Source: Bacillus sp. JCM 19034 (lineage in GTDB: Bacteria; Bacillota; Bacilli; Bacillales; Bacillaceae_D). From it: a DNA stretch of 55,545 nucleotides. The notes beneath the pieces are model-generated. The model was given only the letters and a program-made list of their open reading frames with translations, had not been told where the DNA came from and made no database searches. This document shows, piece after piece, positions 47,286 through 55,545 of this stretch (position 1 is the stretch's first letter; every line of letters begins with the position of its first letter). Made by a program: the position numbers and the translations under genes. The stretch lies in assembly GCF_001310635.1 (NCBI RefSeq), contig NZ_BAXR01000018.1, forward strand, positions 1-55,545, written 5' to 3'.

Positions 47286-48203
47286 ATGCTTATTGTGCTA
47301 ATACTGCTACTAGTTGCTTTAACAGCTCAAACGGTCTATTTCATATATTATAAGAATCAAATAAAGGATATAGGTAATCAATTGGCGTTTATTTCACAGA
47401 ATAACTCGTTCAAAATGATTCAGACGCAAATCAAACCTAAGGAGATCAATCAATTAATTGATTTATGCAATACGTTGCTTCGCCAACAGCGAGAATGGAA
47501 TCAAGACTTTATGAAGAAAAATGAAGAAATGAATGCAACGATTGTAAGCCTATCCCATGACATACGTACCCCCCTAACATCACTAGATGGCTATCTTCAG
47601 CTTGCCGAGCGAGCCCAGAATGTGAAAGAGAAATCACACTATATAACGTTAGCACAACCGAGAATTAAACAAATTAATACGTTAGTCGATGAACTGTTTC
47701 TATATACAAAATTACAGAACAGAGATTATACGTTGGAGCTTGATTCAATTGATATTGGAACTGTGTTACAAAAACGACTCTTCTCATTTCTCGATGAATT
47801 TTCGAAACGCGGTGAACAACCGAATATCACTCTCCCTAAAGCAGCTGTCCATATTAATGGTAATGAAATCGCATTAGAGCGTGTTTTTGATAATATTATT
47901 AAAAACTATTTTATACATGGGAAAGATCGTTTCACGGTTCGGTTTCAAGAAACTGATGTTAACGTGTTATTTCACTTCTCTAATTCGCTCAATGAAAACC
48001 AATCGATAGAGATAGACAAATTATTTACCCGTTTTTATAAAGAGGATCTCTCACGTTCAAATCACTCTTCTGGACTTGGACTAGCAAACGTGAAGTCGCT
48101 TATGGAGAAAATGCACGGATCTGTTTATGCTGAAGTTCATGATCATCAATTTTGTATAACTGTTGTATTTAAGAGAATAGAGAAAGCTTATAAACAGATG
48201 TGA
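47286..48203 (+). CDS. Sensor histidine kinase, YcbM-like
   Basis: A 305-residue kinase with a single N-terminal hydrophobic segment (LIVLILLLVALTAQTVYFIYY) and no outside sensor domain. H-box IVSLSHDIRTPLTSLDGYL; N-box-like FDNIIKNYFIHG; G-box SGLGLANVKSLMEKMHG. It resembles B. subtilis YcbM, whose gene sits with ycbL (regulator) and ycbN-ycbO (ABC exporter); the same set follows here, with the kinase first. I start at ATG 47286, about ten bases after GAAGGGA, rather than GTG 47277, which is too close to that site. Confidence 0.85.
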   Translation: MLIVLILLLVALTAQTVYFIYYKNQIKDIGNQLAFISQNNSFKMIQTQIKPKEINQLIDLCNTLLRQQREWNQDFMKKNEEMNATIVSLSHDIRTPLTSLDGYLQLAERAQNVKEKSHYITLAQPRIKQINTLVDELFLYTKLQNRDYTLELDSIDIGTVLQKRLFSFLDEFSKRGEQPNITLPKAAVHINGNEIALERVFDNIIKNYFIHGKDRFTVRFQETDVNVLFHFSNSLNENQSIEIDKLFTRFYKEDLSRSNHSSGLGLANVKSLMEKMHGSVYAEVHDHQFCITVVFKRIEKAYKQM

Positions 48204-48213
48204 GGAGAAGAAT

Positions 48214-48884
48214 ATGGCTACGATTTTAATTATTGAAGACGATGTGGATATTAATAATATAATCTATGAAATGCTTAACAATGAGCATTTTCAGTGTACA
48301 CAAGCTTATTCCGGTAGTGAAGGGAAATTAATCATATCAAGTCAGGAATTTGACCTCATCATTCTCGATCTAATGCTTCCTGGGTTATCTGGAGAAGACT
48401 TTTTGCATCATATTAGAAACAACATAGCATCAGATACACCGTTATTGTCTTGTCAGCAAAGGAGAAACTTGATCATAAATTACATCTATTTGAGTTAGGG
48501 GCTGATGATTATGTAACGAAACCATTTGAATTGGAAGAATTATTAGCGAGAATTCACGTCCATTTAAAGAGAAGAACAGGATCCGTCGGTTTATGTAAAC
48601 ATAAAAATTTGCAAATCGATACGGAAGCAATGAGTGTGAAGGTTCATCATGTCGAGCTGAACCTTACTAGACAGGAGTACAAAATTATTGAGACTCTTAT
48701 GAAAAACCCAACTCGCTTGTTTACAAAGCAGGAGCTATATGAACGAGCTTGGGATGATGCGTATATTGGAGAAGACAAGACGATCACGGTTCACATTAGC
48801 AATATCCGCAGTAAAATAAGGTGTCATACAGAAGAGGCCTATATAGATACGGTGTGGGGCATTGGCTTCAGGTTAAGTCCATGA
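48214..48884 (+). CDS. Response regulator, YcbL-like (one frameshift)
   Basis: ATG 48214 follows GAGGAG, ten bases after the kinase stop. The frame breaks near 48444; one added base restores [33 protein letters not shown] and gives about 223 residues. Receiver: IEDDVDI acidic pair, LILDLMLPG with phospho-acceptor Asp, Ser of LSAK, Lys of KPF. OmpR-type winged helix: LTRQEYKIIETLM and TVHISNIRSKI ... TVWGIGFRL. It should control the ABC genes that follow. Confidence 0.87.
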
Positions 48885-48968
48885 AGATTCTTTGAACTTT
48901 CTTAACCTTTTCTTTGCGATGTATAAGATCTTCTTTGTTACATTTTAGTTGAGGGAGGTGCCATACAA

Positions 48969-49904
48969 ATGTCACAGACAATGATTGAAGTGAACCAGTT
49001 AACGAAAACATTCAAATCGAAAGTTGCTGTTAATAAAGTCGATTTAAAGATTGAAAAAGGAGAAATTTTTGGTTTAATCGGGCAAAATGGAGCGGGGAAA
49101 TCTACGTTATTGAAAATGATTGGTGGACTCACTTTTCCGACATCTGGAGAGATTTATTTGTTTGATCGTCCTATCAAAAATGACCACCCATATTTCGAAC
49201 GTATGGGATTGCTCATAGAGGATATTGGACTATTTCCTAATTATTCGGCCTATGAAAACTTACAATTAATCGCGATTGGTTATGGATTAAAGGATTATAG
49301 CAAAGAAATAAATGAACATCTTGAAGCAGTTGGTCTTGATGCAACGAGTAAGACGAAGGTTAAGCATTATTCTATGGGAATGAAACAAAGATTAGGGATT
49401 GCTGTTGCCTTAATGGGAAGTCCGGATGTGTTGATTTTAGATGAACCGATCAACGGCTTGGACCCACAAGGTATATCTGAGATACGAACGTTGATTTTGG
49501 CACTAAACAAAGCGGGCATGACGATTATTATATCGAGCCATATTTTAGAAGAGCTATCGAAAGTAGCAACGAAATACGCAATTTTGCATAATGGAGAAAT
49601 TCTAGAGGTGCAATCAAAAGAGGAATTACTGCAAAAGTGTCAAGATCGAATTGAATTAGTCGTTGAGGAAGTTAGTGTGGCTGTCACAATTCTCGAGCAG
49701 CAGTTGAATATTGTCAATTATAAGGTAGGAGAAAATCGAACGATATTTATCTATGATATGCATATGAAACCTTTTCAAATAGTCAACGCCCTAGTTAAAA
49801 GTAATATAAAAGTCCATTCAATTATCGAGCATAAGCAAAGTTTAGAGCAATACTTTTTGCAACTAACAGGAAGTGAGGAGAAGCCTCATGATAAATATTC
49901 TTAA
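48969..49904 (+). CDS. ABC transporter ATPase, BcrA/YcbN-like
   Basis: A 311-residue ATPase. Walker A GQNGAGKST, signature YSMGMKQRLGIA, Walker B VLILDEPINGLDP, switch His in ISSHILEEL. The C-terminal extension of about 90 residues (from ELVVEEVSVAV) is typical of BcrA-like lantibiotic- or bacitracin-immunity ATPases such as YcbN. ATG 48969 after GGGAGGTG. It overlaps the next gene by 17 bases. Expected role: with the permease, remove peptide antibiotics from the membrane. Confidence 0.9.
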   Translation: MSQTMIEVNQLTKTFKSKVAVNKVDLKIEKGEIFGLIGQNGAGKSTLLKMIGGLTFPTSGEIYLFDRPIKNDHPYFERMGLLIEDIGLFPNYSAYENLQLIAIGYGLKDYSKEINEHLEAVGLDATSKTKVKHYSMGMKQRLGIAVALMGSPDVLILDEPINGLDPQGISEIRTLILALNKAGMTIIISSHILEELSKVATKYAILHNGEILEVQSKEELLQKCQDRIELVVEEVSVAVTILEQQLNIVNYKVGENRTIFIYDMHMKPFQIVNALVKSNIKVHSIIEHKQSLEQYFLQLTGSEEKPHDKYS

Positions 49905-50651
49905 AATGGACTATCAACGCTTTAAAAGTAATAAAGTAATGTATATTCTGTTATTGCTATTTATCGGTTTTCAAATTTTCGGGGTATTTATGATGAAGCA
50001 ATATGAAGAACCGATTGAACATGGAGGAATTTCAGTCAGCACGATGAATGAAAGTCAATTTCTGCAATTGATGCTGTCACAACCACCTTCCTGGTTGTTG
50101 CTGTATATCACGGTTTTTACTGTATATTTTTATATGAGTGAATATCAATCTGGCTTTTACAAAAATTATCTATCATTAAAAAATGCAAGGATTTATTCTG
50201 TCATTTCAAAAATAATGATAATCGGTGCATTTACGTTGCTAATGTTCGTTGCAATGATTATTTCTGATTTAATCGGAAGATCGCTATTTTTTCATCATGC
50301 AGCGATTGGTGATTTGAGTTATTTCGTTAATTTGCTAATAGGACAGTTTTTACTGCATTGGGCTTTTGCATTATGATCTTATGTATAACGATCATTGCTA
50401 AAAATGTAATTACGAGCATAATCATTGGTGTAGTTTTAGGATTCAATGTTTTAGGAATGGTCGTTAGTGCTATTGAAGCGATTACTTTTAATAGCAATCT
50501 ATCGTCCTATATGTTAGTTAATACGATCACCATCCAAAAAGATTTTGACGATATTGGTGATATCAGACATGTTGTTAGTGTTGCGATCATTTTCATTCTA
50601 CTATTCTCTTTTATTTCAGTAAGATATAAATCGAAAGAGGACTTGAAATAA
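49888..50651 (+). CDS. ABC-2 type permease, YcbO-like (one frameshift)
   Basis: ATG 49888, seven bases after GAGGAG, inside the end of the ATPase gene. The frame breaks near 50373; adding one A gives HWAFALMILCITIIAKNV and about 254 residues with six hydrophobic helices. The N-terminus MINILKMDYQRFKSNKVMYIL is the usual cytoplasmic start of lantibiotic-immunity permeases (YcbO, BcrB, NisE/SpaE type). An outside loop lies around EEPIEHGGISVS. Partner of the ATPase at 48969. Confidence 0.85.
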
Positions 50652-50742
50652 GAGCTACAATGACCTTCACTTTGTAAGTGTATGAATTTTTCATACCTAA
50701 CAAATACTATCGTCATCGACAATTATAGGGTGGAATGAACCG

Positions 50743-51696
50743 ATGATATTTAGATTTGGATACGTCTCAACGGCACTTTCTCTATGGGAAGCTTCTCCTT
50801 CTCGAACGTTAACGTTTACAAATTGGTCGAAAATGGAAAAGGGAGAAAGAGAAGAAAAGCTGCTTTACCTGACAGAACAAAATTTAAAAACGACGATCCG
50901 TATCCTTCATTATAATATTGCTCACGGCATTGATCTGTACCGACTGTCCTCTTCTCTTGTACCACTTGCCACACACCCAGAAGTAAAGTGGGATTATGTT
51001 ACCCCCTTTAAAAATCTATTTGAAGAAATAGGAGCCCTCGTCAATCGATATAAGTTACGTGTCAGCTTCCATCCGAATCAATTCACATTGTTTACTAGTC
51101 CCAAGGAGCATGTTACAACAAATGCTATCATTGATATGACTTATCACTATACAATGTTGGAAGCGATGGGCCTACATAAGGATTCTACATTAAATATTCA
51201 TGTGGGAGGAGCATATGGAAATAAAAATGATGCTCTCATTCGATTTAAGAAGAACTTTGTAAAAATGGATGAGGCGATTCGCAAACAAACGACACTTGAA
51301 AACGATGACAAAACGTACACAGCAGAAGAAACGCTACAAGTTTGTGAAGAGCATAGAATTCCTTTTGTTTTTGATTATCATCATCACTGGGCCAATCCGA
51401 CAGAAACACCTTATGAAATGTTACTGCCACGAATGTTTGCAACATGGGAGCGGACAGGAAAGCTACCAAAATTTCATTTATCCTCTCCGAAGTCAGAGAA
51501 ATTAATTCGAGCACATGCTGATTACGTTGACATAGACTTTGCGATTCCTTTTATCAAAGCTTTAATAGAATATGGGCAATCAGCAGATATTATGATAGAA
51601 GCGAAAGCAAAGGATAAAGCAGCATTAAGATTCGTCGAGCAATTAAGCAAGTTACGTGGGTTTAAACGAGTGGCTGGTGGTGTGATTGAGATTTAG
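50743..51696 (+). CDS. uvsE: UV damage endonuclease
   Basis: A 317-residue UVDE-family TIM barrel that nicks DNA 5' to cyclobutane dimers, 6-4 photoproducts and abasic sites. Landmarks: [68 protein letters not shown] and PKFHLSSPK, which contain the His, Glu and Asp ligands of the three-metal site. The conserved Lys region is present. Only a weak ribosome site (GGGTGG) precedes ATG 50743. Monocistronic, with a terminator behind. Usual in spore formers, where it backs up photoproduct repair. Confidence 0.93.
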   Translation: MIFRFGYVSTALSLWEASPSRTLTFTNWSKMEKGEREEKLLYLTEQNLKTTIRILHYNIAHGIDLYRLSSSLVPLATHPEVKWDYVTPFKNLFEEIGALVNRYKLRVSFHPNQFTLFTSPKEHVTTNAIIDMTYHYTMLEAMGLHKDSTLNIHVGGAYGNKNDALIRFKKNFVKMDEAIRKQTTLENDDKTYTAEETLQVCEEHRIPFVFDYHHHWANPTETPYEMLLPRMFATWERTGKLPKFHLSSPKSEKLIRAHADYVDIDFAIPFIKALIEYGQSADIMIEAKAKDKAALRFVEQLSKLRGFKRVAGGVIEI

Positions 51697-51742
51697 TTCG
51701 TTAAAATTGTTTGATTACAAAATGAAGAGAACATGTGAGAAC

Positions 51743-51768
51743 CGCCTTTGAATCTCAAGGGCGTTTTT
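51743..51768 (+). terminator. Terminator after uvsE
   Basis: CGCCTTTGA at 51743-51751 pairs with TCAAGGGCG at 51755-51763 with one wobble, followed by TTTTTG. Confidence 0.8.
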
Positions 51769-51859
51769 GTTGTGATTTTTACCCTATAATGGATTTTACT
51801 GAAGTATAATGAATGTGTTGAAAACGTAGCTACTGAAGTGAATTAGAAAGGATGATCAT

Positions 51860-52819
51860 ATGTCTGAACGATTAATTAGGCTCATTCGAGTTATTAATCT
51901 CATACAATCTAGTCCTGGGATTAAAGCGAAAGAGCTGGCTGAACGGTGTGAAACGACAGAGAGAACGATCTATCGAGATTTAGAAATGTTAAGTGCTGCT
52001 CGTGTTCCTATCATAAGTGATGGATATGGGAAAGGGAATCGTTTTGTCGGGAATTTCTCTCTGTATCCTCTGAATTGGACAGAGGAAGAGGCAGTTGCAT
52101 TCGGGATGATGCCAAAGATTCTTGCCCCCGTTTATCATCTCATTCCACCAGCCTATTTTACTGCATATGAGAAGGTAATGGCTACTCATCAAAAAGAGAA
52201 AAACAATATTCAAGATATTCTTCAAAAAATGGTCTCTATTATCCAAATGGGTACACCTGCTTTCAATAAGCAACAATCTAACTTCCTTTCTCCTGTCATT
52301 CAGGCGATTATGAAAGAAACAACGATTGAAATTGTTTATCATACACAAAGTCGAGATGTGACAACAGTCCGATTAATTGACCCATATTATTTAATACCAC
52401 GAGATCATAGGTTTTATTTAATCGCTTATTGTCATCAGAAAGACGAAATACGTACATTTCGTTTAAGCCGAATTCTTGAAATAAAGGAAACAGATCGGAC
52501 ATTTAAGAAAAAAGAGAATTTCAATGTGAAAAAGTATTTCCAACATACTTGGTCAATCATTAAAGGGGAAGAGAAAATTACATTTAAAATTTTATTTAGC
52601 TCAAATGTTGCACGCTATATAAAAGAAGAGGAACTTTTTGTAGAGCCAAAGCTCAAGGAAAGAAGTGATGGCAGTTTATTGTTTGAAGTGACATTAAATC
52701 ATGACCGTGAGTTTCTACAATGGCTAATGCAGTATGGGAAAGACGCGGAGATACTAGAGCCGGTTATGTACCGAAAGAAGATGAAGGAAATGTTAGTTGA
52801 ATGGATAAATTTATATTGA
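51860..52819 (+). CDS. WYL-domain transcriptional regulator (YafY/DeoR-like)
   Basis: A 319-residue regulator. N-terminal winged helix: RVINLIQSSPGIKAKELAERCETTERTIYRDLEML. The middle WYL domain begins about residue 145, with VYHTQSRDVTTVRLIDPYYL and HRFYLIAYCHQKDEIRTFRLSRI, matching the WYL fold, which often binds nucleic acid or a small ligand. A C-terminal WCX extension follows to YGKDAEILEPVMYRKKMKEML. ATG 51860 after AAAGGA. It follows uvsE by 160 bases beyond a terminator; WYL proteins often relate to DNA-damage responses, but a link here is only positional. Confidence 0.88.
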   Translation: MSERLIRLIRVINLIQSSPGIKAKELAERCETTERTIYRDLEMLSAARVPIISDGYGKGNRFVGNFSLYPLNWTEEEAVAFGMMPKILAPVYHLIPPAYFTAYEKVMATHQKEKNNIQDILQKMVSIIQMGTPAFNKQQSNFLSPVIQAIMKETTIEIVYHTQSRDVTTVRLIDPYYLIPRDHRFYLIAYCHQKDEIRTFRLSRILEIKETDRTFKKKENFNVKKYFQHTWSIIKGEEKITFKILFSSNVARYIKEEELFVEPKLKERSDGSLLFEVTLNHDREFLQWLMQYGKDAEILEPVMYRKKMKEMLVEWINLY

Positions 52820-52906
52820 AGGAACATTTGTTTGCTGACAAAGTGTTGTCAAATCCTCCTGTTATTCTATTAAATGTAACGAATAATTACTAGGGGGAGT
52901 TATTTA

Positions 52907-53563
52907 ATGAAGAATATTATTTTATTATTCATGTTGTCTATTGTTGTTGCGGTTTTCCTTTCAGGATGTGGAGAGACTTCAATTGAACCAGTCGATGGGG
53001 ATACGTTGACTGATGAAGGACAAGAAGTAGGGGATGAAGGGAAGGAAATAAAGGATGAAGGAGAAAAAGAAGAGGAACCGGAATCAGAGAGTTCTGAAGA
53101 AGATACAGAAATCGGTACACGATCAAAGCCATTAACGATTGGCGAGCGTATCAGCTTACAGTATAATGACTTTTTTGATGGTGATGTACATTTAGAAATG
53201 GAATTGTTAGAAGTGATAAGTGGGGATGAGGCATGGGGAATGGTTAAAGAAGGAAATTCATTTAATGATGAGCCAGGGGAAAATCAGGAATATGTCCTAG
53301 CAAAGTTTTATGTGAAGGTACTAGAAGTGGAAAATGAGCCGTTTGATCTTAATCATGCTCAATTTGATGCTGTTAGTGAAAGTGGGAATGCTTATGATGA
53401 ATTTCTTTCTGTTTCGGGCTTAGAACCTAATTTATCCAATGAAATGTATGAAGGTGCAGAGCGTGAAGGATATACGTATTTTTTAATTGATCAAGATGAT
53501 GAGAATCCTTTAATCGCATTTAAACGCCGAAGTGATGGAGAAGTTTGGTTTGAATTGAAGTAA
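52907..53563 (+). CDS. Acidic lipoprotein with DUF4352-like domain
   Basis: A 218-residue lipoprotein. Signal peptide LLFMLSIVVAVFLSGC with the lipid anchor on Cys21. A linker of about 45 residues is almost all Glu, Asp, Gly and Ser (residues 33-68), typical of surface proteins of alkaliphiles and halophiles. The folded part has GTRSKPLTIGERISLQYND and ENQEYVLAKFYVKVLEVENEPFDL, an Ig-like beta pattern as in DUF4352. ATG 52907 after GGGGGAG. Function unknown. Confidence 0.8.
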   Translation: MKNIILLFMLSIVVAVFLSGCGETSIEPVDGDTLTDEGQEVGDEGKEIKDEGEKEEEPESESSEEDTEIGTRSKPLTIGERISLQYNDFFDGDVHLEMELLEVISGDEAWGMVKEGNSFNDEPGENQEYVLAKFYVKVLEVENEPFDLNHAQFDAVSESGNAYDEFLSVSGLEPNLSNEMYEGAEREGYTYFLIDQDDENPLIAFKRRSDGEVWFELK

Positions 53564-53572
53564 ATTTTGTAT

Positions 53573-53602
53573 GCCAGCTGACCTTTAGTCGGCTGGTTTT
53601 TA
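53573..53602 (+). terminator. Terminator after the acidic lipoprotein gene
   Basis: GCCAGCTGAC at 53573-53582 pairs with GTCGGCTGGT at 53588-53597 with one internal wobble, followed by TTTT. Confidence 0.85.
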
Positions 53603-53842
53603 GCAATTTATAAAGAAACTAGATCGTTTTAAACATCTTGGAAATAAGGTTGCCCCCTTTAATAAGAATCGAGATAGAATGAATAAGATTAAAAGGACGG
53701 AACGTATGGACTTTATTCTTTTCAACTAGTATAAAGTAGGATTATTTTCAATTGGAGGAAAACAAAATAAGTAATTCATAATTACCTAAAATATGGTATA
53801 GTATTAGTTGGTGAATATCCTAATTAATTGGGAGTGTTGGAT

Positions 53843-54051
53843 ATGGCTAGTGAAAATTATAAACTAAAAACAAGAGCCTATAAAAATGCATCATTTGTTT
53901 TTTATTGATCTATGTTATGACGGTTATAGTTAATGATATGTTCGTAGGGTTTGAAGGCTTAGATTATAAGTTTATTTTATCATTTGCTCTATTATCTATG
54001 GTCATCACATATTTTGTCACAATTTTTACAGGTAAAGTAAAGGAAACATGA
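53843..54051 (+). CDS. Small two-helix membrane protein (one frameshift)
   Basis: ATG 53843 after GGGAGTG. The frame breaks at T6 53898-53903; one added T gives MASENYKLKTRAYKNASFVF running into LLIYVMTVIVNDMF, then GFEGLDYKFILSFALLSMVI and TYFVTIFTGKVKET, about 69 residues with two membrane helices. I do not recognise the family. The gap before it (53603-53842) shows no gene. Confidence 0.55.
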
Positions 54052-54151
54052 TGGTGAAGCAATCGTTATATATTAAATGTTGAGTATGTATAGATGAATT
54101 TTATTACGTTTAACTATTGGATAGATCAAGTTTAATGTGGAGGTGTTTGTC

Positions 54152-54322
54152 ATGAATTGGGTGATCGGTATCGGCATTGCACTATTATGTATGGTTGTAT
54201 TAGCGATGGAAATAGCAACAGATGCTGATAAAGGAAGAGGATCATATTTTCTACAATTTAAAAAGTCATTTCTTTTTGTAGTACCGCTTTTTTTGGTAGG
54301 TGGAATTATTTTTTTATACTAA
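54152..54322 (+). CDS. Small two-helix membrane protein
   Basis: A 56-residue protein with two hydrophobic segments, VIGIGIALLCMVVLAMEIA and FLFVVPLFLVGGIIFLY, joined by a short charged loop (DADKGRG). ATG 54152 lies six bases after GGAGGTG; the upstream GTG 54137 has no proper ribosome site. It follows another small membrane protein by 100 bases, and the two may be expressed together. No known family recognised. Confidence 0.65.
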   Translation: MNWVIGIGIALLCMVVLAMEIATDADKGRGSYFLQFKKSFLFVVPLFLVGGIIFLY

Positions 54323-54331
54323 TAAAGACGC

Positions 54332-55150
54332 TTAGGTTAGAAATGACACAAGGTAGTAGCAACTTGTTGGCAAGAGTATGAGCTTCATATCATCTTCAGT
54401 AAGCTCGAAGTCAAATATTGAAAGATTCTGAAACTGCCGTTGAGGTGATGAAGACTTTGGAATGACTACAGCACCTAGTTGATAATGCCAGCGTAAGACG
54501 ATTTGTGATACGGGTTTTCCATGATTTTTGGCTATATCTTGAAGTGTTTTATCACCTAATAGGCCATGTCCCCGGTAAAGAGGGCTCCAAGACTCGGTAA
54601 CGATTCCATTGTTCTCGTGCCATTGTCTTTGCTCTTCTTGATTAAAAAATGGATGCAGTTCAATTTGATTAACGGTAGGTAAAATACCAGTTTCCTCTTT
54701 AAAACGTTCGAGATGCTCAGGAAGGAAGTTACTAACCCCAATTGAACGGATAAGTCCCCACTTTTGTGCATCAATTAAAGCTTGACAAGCCTCGACAAAT
54801 TTACCTTGTTTCGGATTAGGCCAATGAATGAGATAAAGGTCAAAATAATCAAGACTCGCACGATATAAAGATTCCTGAATTGCATTATCCGCATCCTTAT
54901 AGGAGTGATAACGACCAGGAAGCTTAGAAGCAACTTGAATTTGCTCTCTAGGTACAGACGATCGTTTAATCCCTTGTCCCACAGCTCCTTCATTTTCGTA
55001 TTTGTAGGCTGTATCAATTAAACTATAGCCTAGTTCAATTGCGTTTGCAATGGCCGTTGCCCCCATGTTACCGCGAATGTCATATGTACCTAAACCAATC
55101 ACAGGAATTTGATTTCCATCGTGTAACGAAATAGTTGGGATTGCCGTCAC
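54332..55150 (-). CDS. Aldo/keto reductase
   Basis: A 272-residue NADPH-dependent (beta/alpha)8 reductase. Catalytic tetrad: Asp in YSLIDTAYKYENE with the following Tyr, Lys in VASKLPG, His in DLYLIHWPNP. The cofactor loop is IPKSSSPQRQ. It resembles Bacillus YtbE/YvgN. I choose GTG 55150 (MTAIPTISLHDGN), about ten bases after AAGGAA; the more upstream GTG 55195 has no ribosome site. The C-terminus after ELTEDDMKLI is unusual (LLPTSCYYLVSFLT) and may reflect another one-base shift. Monocistronic. Confidence 0.85.
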   Translation of the reverse strand: MTAIPTISLHDGNQIPVIGLGTYDIRGNMGATAIANAIELGYSLIDTAYKYENEGAVGQGIKRSSVPREQIQVASKLPGRYHSYKDADNAIQESLYRASLDYFDLYLIHWPNPKQGKFVEACQALIDAQKWGLIRSIGVSNFLPEHLERFKEETGILPTVNQIELHPFFNQEEQRQWHENNGIVTESWSPLYRGHGLLGDKTLQDIAKNHGKPVSQIVLRWHYQLGAVVIPKSSSPQRQFQNLSIFDFELTEDDMKLILLPTSCYYLVSFLT

Positions 55151-55240
55151 TATTGTCACGTTCCTTGTCAATATGTCTAGTTCTTCTATGTTCACTTAGC
55201 TTAGCATATGTCACCTTGTTATGAAATATTGATGTTCAAG

Positions 55241-55282
55241 GAAAAAAACGATACGCCCTATCTTCGTAGGAAGGACGTATCG
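55241..55282 (-). terminator. Terminator of the LPNTA protein gene
   Basis: CGATACGCCC at 55249-55258 pairs with GGACGTATCG at 55273-55282 with mismatches at the apex; read on the minus strand it is followed by seven T. Confidence 0.8.
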
Positions 55283-55293
55283 CAATGAAAACT

Positions 55294-55545
55294 TTATACG
55301 AGTTTCTCTCGTCTAACAAATATAATGCAGATGTAGCCGAGTAAGATTAGCAAAATACCAACGAATGCGATATTAGCTGAATTCGTAGCTGTATTAGGAA
55401 GTTTTTTGGCTTCTGTGTCATCCGTATCATCTTGATCTTTTGGCTCCTCATTCGGTTGATTCGGATTAGTTGGCTCGACAGGCTCGATAGGCTCGATAGG
55501 CTCGACAGGCTCGACAGGCTCGACAGGCTCGACAGGCTCGACGGG
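55294..55545 (-). CDS. LPNTA-type cell-wall-anchored protein (C-terminal part)
   Basis: The minus-strand frame is open from the window edge to the stop at 55294-55296. It shows a run of Val-Glu-Pro / Ile-Glu-Pro triplets, an acidic linker (EEPKDQDDTDDTE), the sorting motif LPNTA, a membrane helix (IAFVGILLILLGYICIIFV) and a basic tail RREKLV. LPNTA is the substrate motif of class D sortases, such as B. anthracis SrtC, which anchor proteins during sporulation. The triplets span the wall as a rigid rod. The functional domain lies outside the window. Confidence 0.82.
   Translation of the reverse strand, partial: PVEPVEPVEPVEPVEPIEPIEPVEPTNPNQPNEEPKDQDDTDDTEAKKLPNTATNSANIAFVGILLILLGYICIIFVRREKLV
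55472..55545. repeat. 9-bp tandem repeat encoding (V/I)EP triplets
   Basis: GGCTCGACA, with the variant GGCTCGATA, is repeated about eight times without interruption up to the window edge. Such repeats can change copy number by slippage and vary rod length. Confidence 0.85.

Noticed and set aside
55472..55545. Tandem 9-bp units as a CRISPR or iteron array
   Set aside because: Units abut without spacers and encode a regular VEP/IEP rod in frame with an LPNTA anchor.

Overview
The window looks like chromosome of a spore-forming, probably alkaliphilic or halotolerant Bacillaceae (Bacillus / Alkalihalobacillus / Halalkalibacter type). The reasons are the low GC, AGGAGG-type ribosome sites, many TTG/GTG starts, a gamma-type spore protein, sulfolactate synthesis genes, a CYP152 peroxygenase like B. 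subtilis YbdT, BceRS-AB and YcbLM-NO type modules, and acidic lipoproteins. No rRNA, tRNA, CRISPR array, phage or complete insertion sequence was found.

Layout. 1-12.9 kb: mixed housekeeping and accessory genes: SASP tail, amidase, MFS, a class V aminotransferase, cypC, a comB-comA sulfolactate pair, a VOC protein, a YitE-like membrane protein, a DJ-1/PfpI protein, SRAP, a YcgL-type nucleotidyltransferase and an AlkD-like protein. 13.8-23.8 kb (cluster I): a membrane-anchored AraC-type regulator, then an operon with a LplA-type binding lipoprotein, two permeases, a DUF624 protein and three Gfo/Idh/MocA-related proteins. 24.1-31.9 kb (cluster II): HAD phosphatase, sn-glycerol-1-phosphate dehydrogenase, DeoR regulator, a complete Ugp-like ABC importer with its own MsmX/UgpC-type ATPase, and a glycerophosphodiesterase. 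32.3-34.6 kb: a DUF2207 protein and a DinB protein. 34.9-41.8 kb (cluster III): LacI regulator, a second LplA-type lipoprotein with two permeases, a PHP-family phosphoesterase and an MFS protein. 42.1-50.7 kb: two two-component/ABC modules (BceRSAB-like and YcbMLNO-like) separated by an IS1182-type relic and a GC-rich hairpin element. 50.7-55.5 kb: UV endonuclease, WYL regulator, an acidic lipoprotein, two small membrane proteins, an aldo/keto reductase and the C-terminus of an LPNTA wall-anchored protein.

How it fits together. Clusters I and III encode binding protein plus two permeases but no ATPase. Cluster II supplies an ATPase of the promiscuous MsmX type that could energise all three. 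Cluster II is the best candidate for something new: a glycerophosphodiester importer, a GDPD, a glycerol-1-phosphate dehydrogenase and a HAD phosphatase under one DeoR regulator would make a route for the sn-1 enantiomer of glycerol phosphate (from phosphatidylglycerol head groups, lipoteichoic acid or archaeal lipids). Cluster III next door adds a PHP phosphoesterase, so 24-42 kb may be an organophosphate-ester scavenging region.

Caveat on quality. About thirty single-base frameshifts interrupt otherwise well-conserved genes, mostly in short homopolymers and about two thirds of them deletions. I saw no substitution-type premature stops. This pattern points to uncorrected sequencing indels rather than mass pseudogene formation, so I join the pieces into single genes and give the approximate position of each shift.
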